Part shown: positions 61,726-64,000 of the stretch, piece by piece
How positions within the stretch are numbered: the stretch's first letter is position 1
Layout of the letters: each line of letters starts with the position of its first letter
NCBI RefSeq assembly: GCF_000430845.1
Contig: NZ_AUMU01000001.1
Coordinates: forward strand, 372,001 to 436,000
Reading direction: 5' to 3'
From: Chryseobacterium gregarium DSM 19109
GTDB taxonomy: Bacteria; Bacteroidota; Bacteroidia; Flavobacteriales; Weeksellaceae
DNA length: 64,000 nt
Program-made: the position numbers and the translations under genes
The notes under the pieces: generated by a model
Database searches by the model: none
Told to the model about the DNA's origin: nothing
The model's input: the letters and a program-made list of their open reading frames with translations, nothing else

Positions 61726-63036
61726 ATGGCAGAGTACAAATTATTGCTTCCTTCCATGGGAGAAGGCGTTATGGAAGCGACAATTATCACTTGGTTGTTC
61801 AGCGAAGGTGATAGTGTGAAAGAAGATGATTCCGTAGTGGAAATTGCAACCGATAAGGTAGATTCAGATGTTCCGACACCGGTTTCGGGGAAAATCGTGA
61901 AGATTTTGAAACAGAAGGACGAGGTTGCCAAGGTAGGTGAAGCTATTGCCATTTTAGAAATTGAAGGTGAGAACGGGAATACAGCTTCGGAAGAAGTGAA
62001 AGCCGAAACTCCTGCACCGGATACCGAGATTTTAAACACTATTGAACAGCCGTTACAGCCTGCTGCTTCAGCACAGGAATTTTCCGGAGATTTATATTTG
62101 TCTCCCCTGGTAAAATCAATCGCACAACAGGAAAATATTTCTGAAACAGAACTTAAATCCATTACAGGAAACGGTCTGGAAGGGAGAATTACCAAAGAAG
62201 ATATTTTAGCCTACGTAAGTAACAGAGGGAACCAGCCGGCTCCACAAACAGCTCCGGTACAACAGGTGGCCCATGCTCCGCAATCCGTTGCTATTTCAGC
62301 TCCAGCTTCTACCATTGCTGTAGCAGCAGGTGACGAGATCATTCCGATGGACAGAATGAGAAAAATCATCGCTGAGAATATGGTGAAAGCCAAACATATT
62401 GCTCCGCATGTGACTTCTTTCATTGAAACAGACGTGACCAACGTGGTAAAATGGAGAAACAAGCATAAAGATATTTTTGAAAAACGTGAGGGTGAAAAAT
62501 TAACGTTCATGCCGATTTTTGTGAAAGCAATCGTGAAAGCGATTCAGGATTTCCCAATGATCAATGTTTCCTTGAACGGTGACAACATTATTAAAAAGAA
62601 AAACATCAATATCGGGATGGCAACGGCTTTACCCGACGGAAACCTTATTGTTCCGGTTATTAAAAATGCTGATCAATTATCACTTTCAGGATTGGCTAAA
62701 GCGATCAATGATCTGGCATACAGAGCAAGGAACAAAAAATTAAGACCGGAAGACACTCAGGGTGCCACGTATACGATTTCCAATGTAGGAAGCTTCGGAA
62801 ACCTGATGGGAACCCCTATAATTCCCCAGCCGCAGGTTGCCATTATGGCCATCGGTGCTATCGTGAAAAAACCGGCAGTTCTTGAGACTAAAGACGGTGA
62901 TGTAATCGCCATCCGTCAGTTGATGTTCATGTCTCACTCATATGACCACAGAGTCGTAGACGGTTCATTGGGAGGAATGATGCTGAAGCATGTTCATGAT
63001 TACCTTCAAAACTGGGATCTGAATACGGAAATATAA
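61726..63036 (+). CDS. Dihydrolipoamide acyltransferase (E2) of a 2-oxo acid dehydrogenase
   Basis: A 436-residue E2. One lipoyl domain (1-80) with lipoyl Lys44 in ATDKVDSD. After an Ala/Pro linker the E1/E3-binding domain starts near 124 (LYLSPLVKSIAQQENIS). The catalytic domain (about 200-436) has the transfer motif HSYDHRVVDG near the end. Single lipoyl domain and sequence suggest the branched-chain or 2-oxoisovalerate enzyme; pyruvate or 2-oxoglutarate cannot be excluded. Partners are not adjacent. Confidence 0.92.
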   Translation: MAEYKLLLPSMGEGVMEATIITWLFSEGDSVKEDDSVVEIATDKVDSDVPTPVSGKIVKILKQKDEVAKVGEAIAILEIEGENGNTASEEVKAETPAPDTEILNTIEQPLQPAASAQEFSGDLYLSPLVKSIAQQENISETELKSITGNGLEGRITKEDILAYVSNRGNQPAPQTAPVQQVAHAPQSVAISAPASTIAVAAGDEIIPMDRMRKIIAENMVKAKHIAPHVTSFIETDVTNVVKWRNKHKDIFEKREGEKLTFMPIFVKAIVKAIQDFPMINVSLNGDNIIKKKNINIGMATALPDGNLIVPVIKNADQLSLSGLAKAINDLAYRARNKKLRPEDTQGATYTISNVGSFGNLMGTPIIPQPQVAIMAIGAIVKKPAVLETKDGDVIAIRQLMFMSHSYDHRVVDGSLGGMMLKHVHDYLQNWDLNTEI

Positions 63037-63081
63037 ATGATGAATAATTGGCAATAAGTAATTTTACCAGTTTCAAAATAT

Positions 63082-63107
63082 AAACCTTCGGATCTTCCGG
63101 AGGTTTT
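63082..63107 (+). terminator. Terminator of the E2 gene
   Basis: AACCTTCGG and CCGGAGGTT form a 9-bp stem (one T-G pair) followed by T. Confidence 0.8.
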
Positions 63108-63257
63108 TGATTTAATATAATAGGAAGAACTTTATTTAAACATATTAGAAACCTGATTTTAGAAATCATATACATTCTAACTTTAATAAAAGTATAAGAT
63201 TTCCGGATTTATCAGAAGAATATATTTTTACTATCATTAAGAAAACTATACTCGATA

Positions 63258-63288
63258 TTGTTTATTACAAATATATTTCATACTTTTG
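63258..63288 (+). promoter_or_regulatory. Promoter of the rpsF operon
   Basis: -33 TTG, spacer of 20 bp, -7 TACTTTTG; the ATG follows 34 bp downstream. A textbook Bacteroidetes promoter. Confidence 0.75.
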
Positions 63289-63322
63289 CACCTCGAAATA
63301 ATTAACAAATTCATTTAACATT

Positions 63323-63664
63323 ATGAACAATTACGAAACTGTTTTCATTTTAACTCCCGTTCTATCTGACGCACAGGTGGAGGAAGCAGTGAAAAAATTT
63401 GAAGATCTTATCAAAGAAAAGAACTGCGAAATCGTTGCTAAAGAAAGCTGGGGATTAAAAAAATTAGCGTATCCTATCCAATTGAAAAAGAACGGCTTTT
63501 ACACTTTAATCGAATTTAAAGGTGAAGGTTCTGTAGTAGCTGATTTAGAATTGGCATTCAAACGTGACGAGAGAGTAATCCGTTACCTGACTACAAAGCT
63601 GGACAAACACGCTATTGAGTACGCTGTAACAAGAAGAGCAAAAGTAAAAGCAGCTAGAGCTTAA
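63323..63664 (+). CDS. rpsF: 30S ribosomal protein S6
   Basis: A 113-residue RNA-binding protein of the 30S platform, binding next to S18. [18 protein letters not shown] is the canonical start, with [21 protein letters not shown] and [15 protein letters not shown]. It heads the rpsF-rpsR unit and is followed by rpsR after 30 bp; rplI is expected beyond the right edge. Confidence 0.97.
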   Translation: MNNYETVFILTPVLSDAQVEEAVKKFEDLIKEKNCEIVAKESWGLKKLAYPIQLKKNGFYTLIEFKGEGSVVADLELAFKRDERVIRYLTTKLDKHAIEYAVTRRAKVKAARA

Positions 63665-63694
63665 TTATTAACCCCCTATTAAAAAAGACAAGAC

Positions 63695-63997
63695 ATGGCA
63701 ATAGATGATATGGCTAAACAAGCCTCAGCTGGAGGAGAATCTGAAGTAAAATTCCTTACTCCGCTTGATATCAATACAAAATCTGAAAAGAAATATTGTA
63801 GATTCAAAAAATTCGGAATTAAGCACGTTGATTACAAAGATGCTGATTTCTTATTACAGTTTGTAAACGAGCAAGGTAAAATCTTACCAAGAAGATATAC
63901 CGGAACTTCTTTAAAATACCAAAGAAAAGTTTCTGCTGCAATTAAAAGAGCAAGACACCTTTCATTACTACCTTACGTAGCTGACTTATTAAAATAA
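63695..63997 (+). CDS. rpsR: 30S ribosomal protein S18
   Basis: A 100-residue protein of the 30S platform that pairs with S6. The core [40 protein letters not shown] and [17 protein letters not shown] are typical; the N-terminal 20 residues are longer than in E. coli. The stop is at 63995-63997, so the gene is complete 3 bp before the window edge. Confidence 0.97.
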   Translation: MAIDDMAKQASAGGESEVKFLTPLDINTKSEKKYCRFKKFGIKHVDYKDADFLLQFVNEQGKILPRRYTGTSLKYQRKVSAAIKRARHLSLLPYVADLLK

Positions 63998-64000
63998 TAA

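Noticed and set aside
1..64000. CRISPR arrays, insertion sequences, prophage, tRNA or rRNA genes
   Set aside because: None was seen on reading the gene layout and the spacers by eye; no array-like spaced repeats, transposase or integrase genes, or tRNA T-loop sequences were found. A tRNA or repeat search would be decisive.

Overview
The window reads as a chromosomal stretch of a Flavobacteriia member close to Chryseobacterium. The evidence is AT-rich DNA, type IX secretion (T9SS) sorting tails, Bacteroidetes-type promoters with a TAnnTTTG -7 box, many small OmpA/porin-like beta-barrel genes, bacillithiol-linked genes, and an F-type ATPase operon that stops after gamma. No rRNA, tRNA, CRISPR array, prophage or insertion sequence was seen. 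Nearly all of it is ordered core genome, and most genes are on the minus strand. The genus is inferred from gene content, not from a search.

Layout. 1-5.1 kb is a stress block: CinA-like fragment, zinc alcohol/formaldehyde dehydrogenase, large-subunit catalase with a DJ-1-like tail, a DUF892 ferritin-like protein and a Crp/Fnr regulator. Its leaders share ACACC repeats. A decayed copy of the regulator lies at 5.2-5.4 kb. 5.6-8.1 kb is a tightly overlapping five-gene operon joining a second Crp/Fnr regulator to YtxJ-, DUF1569- and BstA/YfiT-like proteins. 8.2-21.1 kb holds a DEAD-box helicase, nicotinamidase, RluB-type pseudouridine synthase, AroB, two related outer-membrane barrels with sigma-54-like promoters, PurF, PurC, a SatD/DUF3307 pair, an APC permease and a DUF4920 protein. 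21.2-31 kb holds an M14 peptidase, an XRE regulator with an operator cluster, proline dehydrogenase, a UbiA/mevalonate kinase pair, a secreted M12B-type metalloprotease and a UMF1 transporter.

31-47.7 kb carries thiolase, an ECF sigma / membrane anti-sigma-like / barrel set, a nucleoside transporter with a DUF151 nuclease, both ETF subunits behind an 18-bp palindrome, an SDR, a T9SS cargo protein, an M20 dipeptidase, a lipoprotein, a PG1098-type methyltransferase, and an operon of DivIC/FtsB-like protein, uridine kinase, methylmalonyl-CoA mutase small subunit and DinB, followed by ClpS. 47.7-54.6 kb has a CNNM/CBS protein and atpB-E-F-H-A-G. 54.8-64 kb has Ffh, a TM2 protein, four tandem barrel genes, PhoH, a SAM hydrolase, a dihydrolipoamide acyltransferase, and rpsF-rpsR at the right edge.

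The most interesting points are the SatD/DUF3307 pair (SatD looks like a class-III cyclase-type fold with a C-terminal HTH, probably on a leaderless message), the overlapping Crp-bacillithiol operon, the shared ACACC leaders of the stress genes, the decayed Crp paralogue, the XRE operator cluster, the palindrome ahead of etfB, and hairpins between ATPase cistrons. These readings come from the sequence by eye; no database search was run.
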